A DNA stretch of 64,000 nucleotides from Peribacillus sp. FSL P2-0133 (GCF_037975445.1 NZ_CP150254.1:4586001-4650000), one strand, 5' to 3'. Positions 52,331-61,696 are shown, counted from the stretch's first letter. The notes: generated by a model not told the origin, from the sequence alone. Program-made: numbers and translations.

Positions 52331-53083
52331 CTATAATTTTTGAATTTCTTGTTCATCAAATTGTATATCAAGAACTTCTTTTTCTTTCTCTTTACCCTGT
52401 TTTATATATTTAGTATTAACATCTTCCGCGTCTTTAATATCTTCCAATGCACTTGCTGCCAACATTCCAATTTCTTTGATAAACTCATCGTAATCTTTTT
52501 CTTTATCGAGTTTTTTTATTGATTGTTCAAAGCTTTGGATAGTATGAGAGAATCCAAGTAATTTCGCTTTTATTTCTTCTCCCATTTGCCCAATACTAAC
52601 AATATATTCTTTCGCATCATCTGCACTTTGGCCAACCTCACCAATTTTTTTATTCAGTTTTTCTTCTATACCCTCAACATTATTTTTTGTTTTTTCAATG
52701 TCTTCTTTTACAATTAACACTTGATCTTTTGCGGTATTTGCTGTTTTTAATACTCTATTTGTTCGGAAGATATTAAAAATATCAAAAGCTATTACTAAAC
52801 CCACGATAGTCAATATAATTGAAAACAGATCCTTATATAAATCCCTGTCATTCGCAGTATGGGTTAATTCAGTTTCAAGTCTTTTAACTGTGTTCTCGTA
52901 AAGATCCTTATAAAGGTCCTTATCTAACTTGTCTTCTACATCCTTTTCAAGTTGATCAATTCGATATTCAGTGATGTCTTGTTCTTGTTTTTCTTTAGAA
53001 GCAACTTCACCGAATACAAGATCGCTTGTTGTGAAATAAATGAATAAAAAAAAGAGTAGAATTTTTATTATTTTTTTAAACAT
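52331..53083 (-). CDS. Membrane-anchored coiled-coil protein, partner of the DGQHR protein
   Basis: 250 residues. A hydrophobic N-terminus (4-25, IIKILLFFLFIYFTTSDLVF) is a signal or first helix; a charged stretch follows; a membrane helix lies at about 86-106 (LFSIILTIVGLVIAFDIFNI); the remaining 140 residues form a long coiled coil (KTKNNVEGIEEKLNKKIGEV) and should be cytoplasmic. No family recognised. ATG 53083 follows AGGGGATG. It opens the two-gene unit with the DGQHR protein; a membrane protein here could be an effector or a sensor. Confidence 0.75.
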   Translation of the reverse strand: MFKKIIKILLFFLFIYFTTSDLVFGEVASKEKQEQDITEYRIDQLEKDVEDKLDKDLYKDLYENTVKRLETELTHTANDRDLYKDLFSIILTIVGLVIAFDIFNIFRTNRVLKTANTAKDQVLIVKEDIEKTKNNVEGIEEKLNKKIGEVGQSADDAKEYIVSIGQMGEEIKAKLLGFSHTIQSFEQSIKKLDKEKDYDEFIKEIGMLAASALEDIKDAEDVNTKYIKQGKEKEKEVLDIQFDEQEIQKL

Positions 53084-53238
53084 ATTTTAGCATCCCCTAA
53101 AAAGTTATCTATAAGTATATTACATTAGTTTTTACCACAATCCGACATTTTTTTTACTTTTTAAGTAGTTATCATATGAAAGAAGATGTTAACAAAGAGG
53201 AAATGGCCTCTCGCAAAAATCCTAGCAGTCGAACATTA

Positions 53239-53289
53239 GTTAGTTAATTAACTAACAAAAAAATAGTCTTCTCAAATGAGAAGACTATC
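53239..53289 (-). terminator. Terminator of the ATPase-helicase operon, next to an 18-bp palindrome
   Basis: On the minus strand ATAGTCTTCTC, loop ATTT, GAGAAGACTAT, then TTTTTTTG. Adjoining it, GTTAGTTAATTAACTAAC (53239-53256) is a perfect palindrome of 18 bases; it may be part of the end structure or a protein site for the next operon. Confidence 0.8.
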
Positions 53290-53418
53290 CTCTTATAGTG
53301 AACTCTGCATATAAACCCTTAAAAATAATAAGTGTAAAATGAAATGTATGATCCTTAAATTATATTACAACTGATTTTAGGACAAGTGATCCAATTTATC
53401 TATTACGTTTGAGTCCCC

Positions 53419-54351
53419 TCATCCTGTCTTGTTAAAAAGGATAAAATAAATAGATCTTGGGTAGTTCGTAAATTCATAATTCTCACTTATTTCTTTACCA
53501 ACGAAAGAAGATAACTGGAGGTTATCAGAGAAAAAGTTATCAAAAGATTTAACCTTATCAGATGAGTTTCTCCCCCAATAAAATCCACCATCCAGCATTT
53601 GTAACTTTTTGATTTGTGCCATACCAGGTATACTTCCAGCTTTTATTCTATCTTCTCTACCGGTAGGAACTGTTACAACTGAATAATATACTTTATTATC
53701 AATAAATCTTTCAGGATTTTCTTTACTATTACCGATTTCTATATCGAAAACGGAATTAATTTGGTTTCCTTTATAACAAAAATTCCAAAATAAAGGAATT
53801 GCCAACATATCTGAAGCTATTGTCTTTGGAGAAAGTAGTATAACCTTAATTTTATTTAGATCAATTTTACTAAAAAAGTCATTACAAGCTCTTCTGTAAG
53901 TTTCCTTTAAGCTAACTCCTGATAAATCATTGGGAAGAACAACGTCAATATTTTCAGTACCAGTATATTGAACAATTATTATTTCTTTAGACTTACTTAT
54001 CTTCTCACCACTTACTTTAATTTCAAGTGCCCTCTTTAATTGAGGAGGTATCAACTGCATTGAACTAACAGCCCAACAATTAGTACCTAATAAACAAATA
54101 TTTAAATACCAATTAATAAGCTTAGACCAAACATTTCCAGAAACAGAAACCTCACTTTGCCCTCTTTCTGAATCATCCTTAGAAAAAATTGAAGATAATT
54201 CCGTCCCAATACTTAGAATTTTTTGGGGGCTAGGGTAACTGCCTAAGTAATTGGTGATATAATCCTTATATTTAGGCCAGTTATCATTGAAAGATTGGTT
54301 TGAAAAGCATTCCTGTGCACTAATAATGTTTAATATCGAGATAATTTTCAT
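53419..54351 (-). CDS. Protein of unknown function, third gene of the ATPase-helicase operon
   Basis: 310 residues. No signal peptide or membrane helix. SVSGNVWSKLINWYLNICLL with LKRALEIKVSGEKISKSKEI and IIIVQYTG is compatible with an alpha/beta nuclease-like core, but I cannot assign catalytic residues. The ribosome site (GTAGGAGAA) overlaps the helicase stop codon, so it is tightly coupled to the helicase. Its conserved place after a GHKL ATPase and a nuclease-helicase would suggest a restriction or effector subunit; this is inference. Confidence 0.7.
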   Translation of the reverse strand: MKIISILNIISAQECFSNQSFNDNWPKYKDYITNYLGSYPSPQKILSIGTELSSIFSKDDSERGQSEVSVSGNVWSKLINWYLNICLLGTNCWAVSSMQLIPPQLKRALEIKVSGEKISKSKEIIIVQYTGTENIDVVLPNDLSGVSLKETYRRACNDFFSKIDLNKIKVILLSPKTIASDMLAIPLFWNFCYKGNQINSVFDIEIGNSKENPERFIDNKVYYSVVTVPTGREDRIKAGSIPGMAQIKKLQMLDGGFYWGRNSSDKVKSFDNFFSDNLQLSSFVGKEISENYEFTNYPRSIYFILFNKTG

Positions 54352-54362
54352 TTCTAATTCTC

Positions 54363-56021
54363 CTACGGTATGAATAACTCAGTAGTATCATCATAATCTT
54401 CAATTTCAAATTTATCTTTAATAATTGATTCAAAGAACGATTCTGATGTTGTATCGCTGAAGTGAATATCAAAATTATTTAATTCTAGTACTTCTACTCC
54501 AACTTTTTTTTGGTTTTTCCCCTGTTTCGACAAGTTTAATATAGAAGCAACCCTTTTAATATCAGTAACAAAATCAAGTACGGTTACTTTTGTTTTTCCG
54601 GAACTAAGTCTAAGCCCTCTACCTAACTGTTGTAAAAAAATAATTCTACTATGTGTAACTCTTAGAAATACAACTAGATCAACTTCAGGGATATCTATAC
54701 CTTCATTTAGTATATCCACAGCCAGAAGAATATCAATTTTACCTTGTCTAAATTCCCTTAGATATTTTTCTCTGGCCCATGGATCTAAGCCAGAAAATAA
54801 CGCTCTAGCTTTAAATCCATAGCTCACCAAATTTTTTTCCATTTGTTTACAATGGTCAATGCTCGCACAAAAAATTATAGCTCTATTAACCTTTTCCTTT
54901 TTCCAAACATTCTTTATTGTATATATTATTTCATCATCACGTTTAGGTATAAATAATTTCTTGTTTAGGTCTTTAACAGTTAAAGATTTTTGACTGCTAC
55001 TCTCTACAAAATCCCAGTCAATATTGTCTGCAAATATACGGTAATCTACCCTTGAAAGGAAACCGTGCTTCATCCCTTTAATAATGTCCATTGAAAACAA
55101 CGGCTTTCCAAATATTTCAGTAATATCCCTTTCATCCGTTCTAAATGGGGTTGCAGTCATACCTAATAGGAAATCAGGATTTATATGATCAATGACTGTT
55201 TTATACGTATCTGCTCCTGCATGATGACATTCATCAATTATAATAATATTATAATCTTGTAATGGTTTATTAGCTTTTATATGATTAAACACACTTTGAA
55301 AAGTAGCGAGTGTTGTCCCTTCATTAAACATAGGTTTTTCTTTTTCATCCCATAAATGAGTTGCAACACTCTTAGGTAAATGTGGCCATAAGGCCAGATC
55401 GAACTGTTTGATTAAATCATCTTTATTTGCCAAGACTAGCACTTTCATATCACTGTACTTTCGGTATATTTGAGATAAGAATTTTCCAGCAACAAATGTT
55501 TTTCCTAATCCAGTAGCCAAAACCAAGAGAGCTGAGCGGTCTCCTTTATTAAATGCTTGCAGAATGCTATCAAGTGCAAGTGCCTGATATTCTCTCATGT
55601 CATAATCAATCACTGGTTTTAAAGGGAGGTTTTCATATAAATTTAATAACTTTCTCCCCTCTATGAAAGAAATATTATAACCGCTCTTTCGTAAATTATA
55701 TAAAAAATCAAGAGATCCCTTACTTAAGTAACCATTAGTAACCACACAGCCATTACTAATACTATAAAACTCCATAGCGCGCTTTATATCTTCCACAATT
55801 TCTTTCCCTACAGCCCCACCGTTACTCCTAAATTTAACTTGATACACCATCTCATTTTTACCATTAGAAGCAATTACATCTGCTCCATTGTCACCAGAAC
55901 CCCCGATAACAGCTACATGTTCCCATCCTTTGTGTATTAATAACCTACCTAGCGCCCTTTCAAATGCTGACCATGGACCATTATAAAGTCTTTCAGTACC
56001 CAAAAAACCCCATTTATCCAT
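54363..56021 (-). CDS. Fusion of Mrr-like nuclease domain and DEAD-box (superfamily 2) helicase
   Basis: 552 residues from ATG 56021, overlapping the ATPase stop by eight bases (ATGGATAA). Residues about 10-125 resemble an Mrr-type PD-(D/E)XK domain: GDNGADVIAS (Asp48) and VYQVKFRS (Gln61-x-Lys63). Helicase motifs follow: ATGLGKT (169-175), DECHHAG (263-269), GMTATPFRTDE, and the C-terminal ILNEGIDIPEVDLVVF and QQLGRGLRLSSGKT. It should couple ATP hydrolysis to DNA translocation with a nuclease head, as in restriction systems. No methyltransferase is in the same operon; the m5C enzyme at 60066 belongs to another unit. Confidence 0.88.
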   Translation of the reverse strand: MDKWGFLGTERLYNGPWSAFERALGRLLIHKGWEHVAVIGGSGDNGADVIASNGKNEMVYQVKFRSNGGAVGKEIVEDIKRAMEFYSISNGCVVTNGYLSKGSLDFLYNLRKSGYNISFIEGRKLLNLYENLPLKPVIDYDMREYQALALDSILQAFNKGDRSALLVLATGLGKTFVAGKFLSQIYRKYSDMKVLVLANKDDLIKQFDLALWPHLPKSVATHLWDEKEKPMFNEGTTLATFQSVFNHIKANKPLQDYNIIIIDECHHAGADTYKTVIDHINPDFLLGMTATPFRTDERDITEIFGKPLFSMDIIKGMKHGFLSRVDYRIFADNIDWDFVESSSQKSLTVKDLNKKLFIPKRDDEIIYTIKNVWKKEKVNRAIIFCASIDHCKQMEKNLVSYGFKARALFSGLDPWAREKYLREFRQGKIDILLAVDILNEGIDIPEVDLVVFLRVTHSRIIFLQQLGRGLRLSSGKTKVTVLDFVTDIKRVASILNLSKQGKNQKKVGVEVLELNNFDIHFSDTTSESFFESIIKDKFEIEDYDDTTELFIP

Positions 56022-58410
56022 TAAAAGTATTCTCCTCCAATACAATAAGACTTCCTACATTTCTTTTAAACCTTGATATGTTGTTACTCTTCTCTTCGTC
56101 ATTATCTAATATCCAAAGAATATCCGATAGGTAGGAATAGAATTCTTCTGCTATTTCTTCTTTAATTTCATTATCACTAATTTCATTGTACGGTCTCTTC
56201 CAAACGCCACCATCAAAAAACATTTCAGGATTATTTTTAAAGAACTTTATTACGTAATTGTTGGGCATATAAGCTAAAAATTCAGTCGTCTCCAACAACT
56301 GTTGTACCCTACTATCTCCTTCTCCTAATTTGTTTAAAACTGCCCTCTGTAATGATTTCAGATCTTCTTTATCCAACGTAACATTGGTTTGGATTTCCCG
56401 CTTAGTTTTACTTAGGGTCTTTTTTATTTCTGACAACAGCATATTTATTCTTTCTTTTACTGTATCAAGATCTAAAGTATCTTCTTTGCAATAAACATTT
56501 TTAAAATTATAGAAAATTCTAGAAAATGGCCATTCTTCAGGGTCATTCTTCCTCAAGAATAAACTGTTAGATAGCTCCATAAGAATACAGTCCTTAATAC
56601 TGTTACCATGTTTTAAAAACAAAGGTGAATTTTCGTTATAAAAAGCTCGGTAATTGGAGCGGCTAAGTTTCTCCATTACAAGGGGTCTCTCATCATGTAA
56701 AGATGGATCTTCAAATACATCAAGAAGTATTGGCTCTTCTTCTAATTCATCTAATGAATACTGACCACTTAAGCTCTCATTTTTTATAAAACTAGTTTCT
56801 TCATTTTCAACATTATCACTTTGGCCACCTTCGTTATCAAAACCATGATGTTCCTGATCCTGACCATCATTTTCATCATCAACTTTTACAAATGGTTTCT
56901 CTACATCATCACCTTCATCAGTATCTGTCCCATCATTACCATTATTACCATTATTACCATTATTAAAAGGATCAGTCGGATCAAAATTATCATCTTGATT
57001 CCCGTCCCCCAAGCTAGTCCTTCTATTAGCCTCTACTTGTTCGACCAGTTGCCACCATTTATTATCGTTCAGATATTCTGTTTCACCTTTATAAAATAAT
57101 TCTGCCCACGCTTTTGGCTCTGCATTACTACCTTCCCACTTATTTCCCTTTTTACTAAACTTTCCTGGGAGGAGGTCTTCATAACCCGCTTTTTTCCCTT
57201 TTCTGTATCCATTAAATAAACGTGCAATTGGAGTAGTATTTTCAGAATACCCTTTTGTAGCTGCAATATTGGGTCTAATTGGAGCTTCGCCCCTTAAACT
57301 TTTAACTACCATATCCCAATGTTGATCATTTTTTTCAATGCTATCTTTTGTATAAGTAACAGTTAAAAAGTTTGCTTCAAGCTCTCCAACTATTCTACCT
57401 CCCAAGAATGTTGTATCCACTGGGTATTCAAGTTCAAGCTCCCCAGTTTCAGGGTTCTTCCAGCTAAAAAATGATTTATCATTAGCAACAATTAGCCTTC
57501 CATTTCGATAAAAATCCACTCCGTACTTTTCCATATCAAAATATCTCTGGATACCCAACCAACCAGTTATCTTTCTTTCTCTTTTCTTTACATCGTTACT
57601 TGAATCGCAAATACGACAGATATGTGACTCACCTTCAATATGTGGTGCATCTAACCATATCCAGCAATTAGAGCAAAAATATCTATCCCCAAGATCTTCA
57701 TTTATTTCAATATATGAGTAAATCCTTTCACTTTTTCTTATAACATATCTCTCAGGAGACCAAATACATTTTTTGTTGGGGATAAGCTTTTCACCATTTA
57801 TTAATATGTCTATATCATGATCACGTAATAATTTTGAGTAAACCGTACTTAGCTTCTTCCTTAAAGATGCTAATCCTTGTTGCCCTAAATGACTAACCCT
57901 TTCTTTTAATCTATATATCTTTATTGTGGTTCCACTTGTATAAGAATTATCCTTTTTGCGTGTTAATACAGGCCTAACAAAACTGTCACTTTGGGCCATC
58001 TCCGCAAAATCAATCTCTATCCCCACTTCTTCTGTTGCACCTTTGTTAGAACTGTATACTGTCGTTTTTTGACCAAGTCGTGCAGTAGCAATGTTAAATC
58101 CCATACCAAATAAACCTAAATTTGAAACAGGATCATTACTACTAAAACCAGCTTTCAAAGCGTTTTCTAATTGTTCAATATCCATACCAGGTCCATTATC
58201 CCAAACTGTTATTGGAACACCTTCAACAAACTGAGAATGTTTTGGGATATCTACCATAATCTCACCTTTATATTCGCTATTTACTCTAAAGTCTTTTAAT
58301 AGTGCATCTACCGAATTATCTATAAGCTCAGCAATACATTGCCAGTTCTCAAAATCAATCTGTCCAAGCATCTGAAGAATTCTAGGATTGGGAGTTAAAT
58401 TAATATTCAT
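56014..58410 (-). CDS. GHKL (Hsp90-like) ATPase, first gene of a defence operon
   Basis: 798 residues. The Bergerat ATP fold is complete: ELIDNSVDA (28-36), DNGPGM (71-76) and GLFGMGFNIA (99-108). A CxxC-x-CxxC zinc module (CSNCWIW, CRICDSS) lies near 246-272. A low-complexity acidic linker rich in Asp/Asn/Gly (about 467-545) joins a helical C-terminal domain. GHKL ATPases act as ATP-driven clamps or gates; large ones occur in predicted defence loci beside helicases. ATG 58410 follows GGAGGTAAG. Translationally coupled to the nuclease-helicase gene. Confidence 0.85.
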   Translation of the reverse strand: MNINLTPNPRILQMLGQIDFENWQCIAELIDNSVDALLKDFRVNSEYKGEIMVDIPKHSQFVEGVPITVWDNGPGMDIEQLENALKAGFSSNDPVSNLGLFGMGFNIATARLGQKTTVYSSNKGATEEVGIEIDFAEMAQSDSFVRPVLTRKKDNSYTSGTTIKIYRLKERVSHLGQQGLASLRKKLSTVYSKLLRDHDIDILINGEKLIPNKKCIWSPERYVIRKSERIYSYIEINEDLGDRYFCSNCWIWLDAPHIEGESHICRICDSSNDVKKRERKITGWLGIQRYFDMEKYGVDFYRNGRLIVANDKSFFSWKNPETGELELEYPVDTTFLGGRIVGELEANFLTVTYTKDSIEKNDQHWDMVVKSLRGEAPIRPNIAATKGYSENTTPIARLFNGYRKGKKAGYEDLLPGKFSKKGNKWEGSNAEPKAWAELFYKGETEYLNDNKWWQLVEQVEANRRTSLGDGNQDDNFDPTDPFNNGNNGNNGNDGTDTDEGDDVEKPFVKVDDENDGQDQEHHGFDNEGGQSDNVENEETSFIKNESLSGQYSLDELEEEPILLDVFEDPSLHDERPLVMEKLSRSNYRAFYNENSPLFLKHGNSIKDCILMELSNSLFLRKNDPEEWPFSRIFYNFKNVYCKEDTLDLDTVKERINMLLSEIKKTLSKTKREIQTNVTLDKEDLKSLQRAVLNKLGEGDSRVQQLLETTEFLAYMPNNYVIKFFKNNPEMFFDGGVWKRPYNEISDNEIKEEIAEEFYSYLSDILWILDNDEEKSNNISRFKRNVGSLIVLEENTFNG

Positions 58411-58540
58411 ATCTTACCTCCAGTAAAAATTTAAATTGAATTATTATTTCTAATTTTACCATATATTACGTTATGCTCCTAAACCTGGATGAAAGAGCAT
58501 GCAACTTTAGGGGAAAGCCAATTTCCTTAAGAAAAATGCA

Positions 58541-58580
58541 AACCATTAGTATGTTGTTTATATCCAACATACTAATGGTT
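58541..58580. promoter_or_regulatory. Perfect 16-bp inverted repeat upstream of the controller gene
   Basis: AACCATTAGTATGTTG (58541-58556) and CAACATACTAATGGTT (58565-58580) flank an eight-base loop; TTTATATT follows. It lies between the divergent ATPase operon and the controller gene. It may be the controller's operator, an attenuator, or both. Confidence 0.7.
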
Positions 58581-58619
58581 TTTATATTGATAATATATTG
58601 ACAAGAGGTGTTTATCCAA

Positions 58620-58832
58620 ATGAAGTCAATTAGTGTGGAATTCGGAATAAATGTTAAAAACAGGAGATTGGAGTTAGGTATGAGTCAACAAAAACTAGCT
58701 GAAGAATGTGATTTTGATAGAGGTACCATTGTTTTGATAGAAAAGGGACAATCTAATTCAACTTTAAATACGATTTCAACCCTTGCTGACGTATTAGACG
58801 TGCACCCATCCGACTTATTAAAAACTGATTAA
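58620..58832 (+). CDS. Controller (C) protein, XRE family, of a restriction-modification set
   Basis: 70 residues from ATG 58620 (GTG 58608 lies within the ribosome site AAGAGGTG). Helix-turn-helix: MSQQKLAEECDFDRGTIVLI, then EKGQSNSTLNTISTLADVL. It is encoded 18 bases before the endonuclease gene, the usual C-R order, and delays endonuclease synthesis until DNA is methylated. Confidence 0.88.
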   Translation: MKSISVEFGINVKNRRLELGMSQQKLAEECDFDRGTIVLIEKGQSNSTLNTISTLADVLDVHPSDLLKTD

Positions 58833-58850
58833 TTATAAGGAGAATATAGC

Positions 58851-60053
58851 ATGACAAACCTTTTTAGAAATTCAACCCAAATTGAAGATGTTTTTTGTAA
58901 AGTGTTAGCACCAAATGATGATAGCGGAAGACATGGTGTTTTAATCCCCGTTTTTGCATACCGCATGTTCCCAAATTTCAATGGTTTCCAGCCTAACTCA
59001 AAAATGAATTATGAAGAAACCATTGTGACATATTGGCAAGAAGACACTGGCTTCATTGCAAAACAAAGTAAATGGAAACACTACCATAGGTATCCTGAGA
59101 GAAGAATGACAAGTCTTTCTCCAAAATTTATGAATAATAAGATAGAGGGTTCTTTACTTATTGTTGGTAAATATAAGGATAGTTTTGAATACGAGTGTTT
59201 CGTAATTGCTCCAAATAATTCAATCTACAGTGTAGTTGGGGATATCTTCAAATTAAGTAAAAAGGATGATCAATTTACCGGTTCAGCGATTTTACCAATG
59301 GAAGAAATTCTGAATGGAACAAGAAACAATGAGGCATTAGAAGAGCTTATCTGCATGTTAAAAGGAATCAACGCTCGAGGGTTTATTGAAACAATGAAAA
59401 ATGGCGATACTGGAGTAGGCTTTACATTTGAAGCATTAATTGGTATAAGAGCAAACTCTGGAAAAGATCCTGATTATAAAGGCATTGAAGTAAAGTGTTC
59501 AAGATCCAAACAACCTAAGGACAAGAGAAAGGCATCGTCAGGAAAGCAGACATTATTCTCACTCGTACCCAAATGGAGTATTGTTGGTAGTAGGCGGGGG
59601 TTAATAGAGCAGTATGGTCATATTGATGAGGAGAGAGAACGAATTGGGCTATACTGTACAATTAAAATCGTTCCTAATTCATATTTGTGGCACCTTGAAA
59701 TTTCTGAACCTAATCAAAGGATTTATATTTGTCAGAATGGAACAAGAGTTATATTTTACGAAATGGAAGATTTGCGTTCTGCATTAGAAAGTAAGCATAA
59801 AGAAAGCTTTTTTGTAACTGCGCACGCAAGAAAGAATGTAGCTGGTAACGAAGAATTTCATTATGACTCCGCCGTTCACTGTAACCTAGTTTCATTTGAC
59901 GAATTTTTAAGGTTAATCAAAGAAAACCTCGCAGGATTAGATTTTGCTATACATTTAAAGAACGGAAAAGTGCGGGATCATGGATTTCTTTGGAGACTGG
60001 AAAATCGAAAATATCTATTAAGATTATTTAACAGTGTACAAGAGGTTTTATAA
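58851..60053 (+). CDS. Type II restriction endonuclease, MvaI/BcnI family
   Basis: 400 residues. The C-terminal half has the family signature NGDTGVGFTFEALIGIRANS followed by DYKGIEVKCSR, giving Asp208 and Glu213-x-Lys215 as the likely active site. MvaI and BcnI cut CCWGG and CCSGG; an m5C methyltransferase beside it fits such a target. The N-terminal 170 residues (RMFPNFNGFQPNSKMNYEET) may help recognise DNA. ATG 58851 follows AAGGAG. Controller upstream, methyltransferase converging. Confidence 0.88.
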   Translation: MTNLFRNSTQIEDVFCKVLAPNDDSGRHGVLIPVFAYRMFPNFNGFQPNSKMNYEETIVTYWQEDTGFIAKQSKWKHYHRYPERRMTSLSPKFMNNKIEGSLLIVGKYKDSFEYECFVIAPNNSIYSVVGDIFKLSKKDDQFTGSAILPMEEILNGTRNNEALEELICMLKGINARGFIETMKNGDTGVGFTFEALIGIRANSGKDPDYKGIEVKCSRSKQPKDKRKASSGKQTLFSLVPKWSIVGSRRGLIEQYGHIDEERERIGLYCTIKIVPNSYLWHLEISEPNQRIYICQNGTRVIFYEMEDLRSALESKHKESFFVTAHARKNVAGNEEFHYDSAVHCNLVSFDEFLRLIKENLAGLDFAIHLKNGKVRDHGFLWRLENRKYLLRLFNSVQEVL

Positions 60054-60054
60054 A

Positions 60055-60094
60055 AAAAGCGCGCCTTATTGATTGACAAGGCGTGCTTCTTTTG
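60055..60094. terminator. Bidirectional terminator between endonuclease and methyltransferase
   Basis: AAGCGCGCCTT pairs with AAGGCGTGCTT, with A and T runs on both sides. The right arm lies within the last codons of the methyltransferase. Confidence 0.82.
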
Positions 60095-61484
60095 TATTGT
60101 TATCTTTAATTTCCATTTGTAAATTGTTGTTATTTATTGCTTCTTTAACTTTAAGTGCCACCGCTTTAGCTAATAATGGTGGTACTGCATTTCCAACTTG
60201 TGTATATTGAGGAACTTCAACCCTTCTCCTTGGTCCGCCAGTTGTCCTTTTACCCTCGAAAAAGAAGCTATCATCGAACGATTGCAAGCGAGCTAACTCA
60301 CGTACAGTAGGGATACGATTTTCAAATGGATTTATAAAATCATCTGGTAATGTAACTACTGTTGGTGCTGCCGTGTTTGGGTCATATTTTAATCTATTTC
60401 CTTTTTTAGATAATAGTAACTTTAAGATATCTTCTGTTATTGTCCCGCTCTGAATTTCTTGAACAAAAGACTCGAAGTTATCATATTCATTTTGGTTATT
60501 GAAACAGTACTCAAGTAAGTTAGGGCTACTTAATCGTATAAGTGGTTCCCCTTCCCTTTTAATTCTACTAATAAGCGCTGGAGTATTCTCACCATCATTA
60601 TATAACTTAAACCTCTCAACAACCAAAGTACTATGCTTTGAGGTCTGGTGATTATATTGTTCCCCCTCGTGGGCGATAGGGTTTCCAAATTCAATTGTGT
60701 TTCGGTCAGCATATATTATTGTTGGCGTTCGTCCTTGGATCGATGAAATTTGGTAATCCGTACCAATCGGGTTTATTTCTTGCCTTCGTTGATTATCAAT
60801 TATTAAATCTCCTATTGCATCCTGTACAGTAAGATCTCGAACATCATTTATTTCCGGATACTCTGGAGGTGTTAATCCATTACGGTAAGCAATAAAGATT
60901 ACTCGTCTTCTCTTTTGCGGTACCCCATAATTCGAGGCATCTAAAACTGTTGTAGGCAATACTGAATATCCAATTTCACTTAATTCGTTTTCCAATATGT
61001 CTGTAACTAAGCTATCATCGGGGTAAACTTTTTCAGTAACACCAATAAATTGGTCTAGTTTCGTATAAAGGAACCCTTCAACATTCTCCATTACAACGTA
61101 TTTAGGTTGAATTTCATTTATTATCCTTAAATATTGTCCAAACAACATATTTCTTGGGTCGTTCCTTCTCCGTCTTCCTGCAAGGCTAAAACCTTGGCAA
61201 GGAGGTCCGCCAAAAATGGCATCAATATTAGGGATTTCGTGCCCCTGAAAAATAGTTAAGTTTTGGATTGCCTGATATATAAAATCTCGGTTTAAATCCG
61301 AAATATCTCCTCGATGGAAGAAGGTATTTTCGCCTTGGATTAAACCTAATTGTTCATGTCGTTGCGTGTAAGTTCTTTCAACATCTTCGCTAATATCACT
61401 AGAAAACAATATGTGGAAACCAGCTTGTATCAAACCTTCACTCATTCCTCCAGCACCACAAAACAAATCTATAGCGTTTGGCAA
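60066..61484 (-). CDS. DNA (cytosine-5) methyltransferase
   Basis: 472 residues, started at TTG 61484, six bases after GGGGGG. m5C motifs: DLFCGAGGMSEGL (6-18, SAM binding), GGPPCQGFS (92-100, catalytic Cys96), ENVEGF (133-138), QKRRRVIFIA (motif VIII), and the closing QVGNAVPPLLAKA (motif X). The variable target region lies at about 230-400. It should protect the sites cut by the MvaI-like enzyme. It could instead serve a DISARM-type system, but the convergent endonuclease makes type II likelier. Confidence 0.94.
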   Translation of the reverse strand: MPNAIDLFCGAGGMSEGLIQAGFHILFSSDISEDVERTYTQRHEQLGLIQGENTFFHRGDISDLNRDFIYQAIQNLTIFQGHEIPNIDAIFGGPPCQGFSLAGRRRRNDPRNMLFGQYLRIINEIQPKYVVMENVEGFLYTKLDQFIGVTEKVYPDDSLVTDILENELSEIGYSVLPTTVLDASNYGVPQKRRRVIFIAYRNGLTPPEYPEINDVRDLTVQDAIGDLIIDNQRRQEINPIGTDYQISSIQGRTPTIIYADRNTIEFGNPIAHEGEQYNHQTSKHSTLVVERFKLYNDGENTPALISRIKREGEPLIRLSSPNLLEYCFNNQNEYDNFESFVQEIQSGTITEDILKLLLSKKGNRLKYDPNTAAPTVVTLPDDFINPFENRIPTVRELARLQSFDDSFFFEGKRTTGGPRRRVEVPQYTQVGNAVPPLLAKAVALKVKEAINNNNLQMEIKDNNTKEARLVNQ

Positions 61485-61631
61485 ATAAATCCCCCCTTTT
61501 GATTTATTAGATAACTATTAATTTCAAATCCGTAATAGATATTAGTGAGGACCTATAAAAATTTACTACAAAATGTGAAACCCTAGTTATATTATATCTA
61601 ATTATCGAACAACAATCTATCACATGTTTAT

Positions 61632-61677
61632 ATAGCAATAATAATAATAATAATTTTATTATTATTATTATTGCTAT
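61632..61677. repeat. AAT-repeat inverted repeat (hairpin)
   Basis: ATAGC plus six AAT triplets is followed by a mirror run of ATT triplets and GCTAT, giving a long perfect hairpin. It sits in the AT-rich gap upstream of the methyltransferase. Triplet runs like this are prone to slippage. Confidence 0.8.
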
Positions 61678-61696
61678 TAGGATACACATTACGCTT

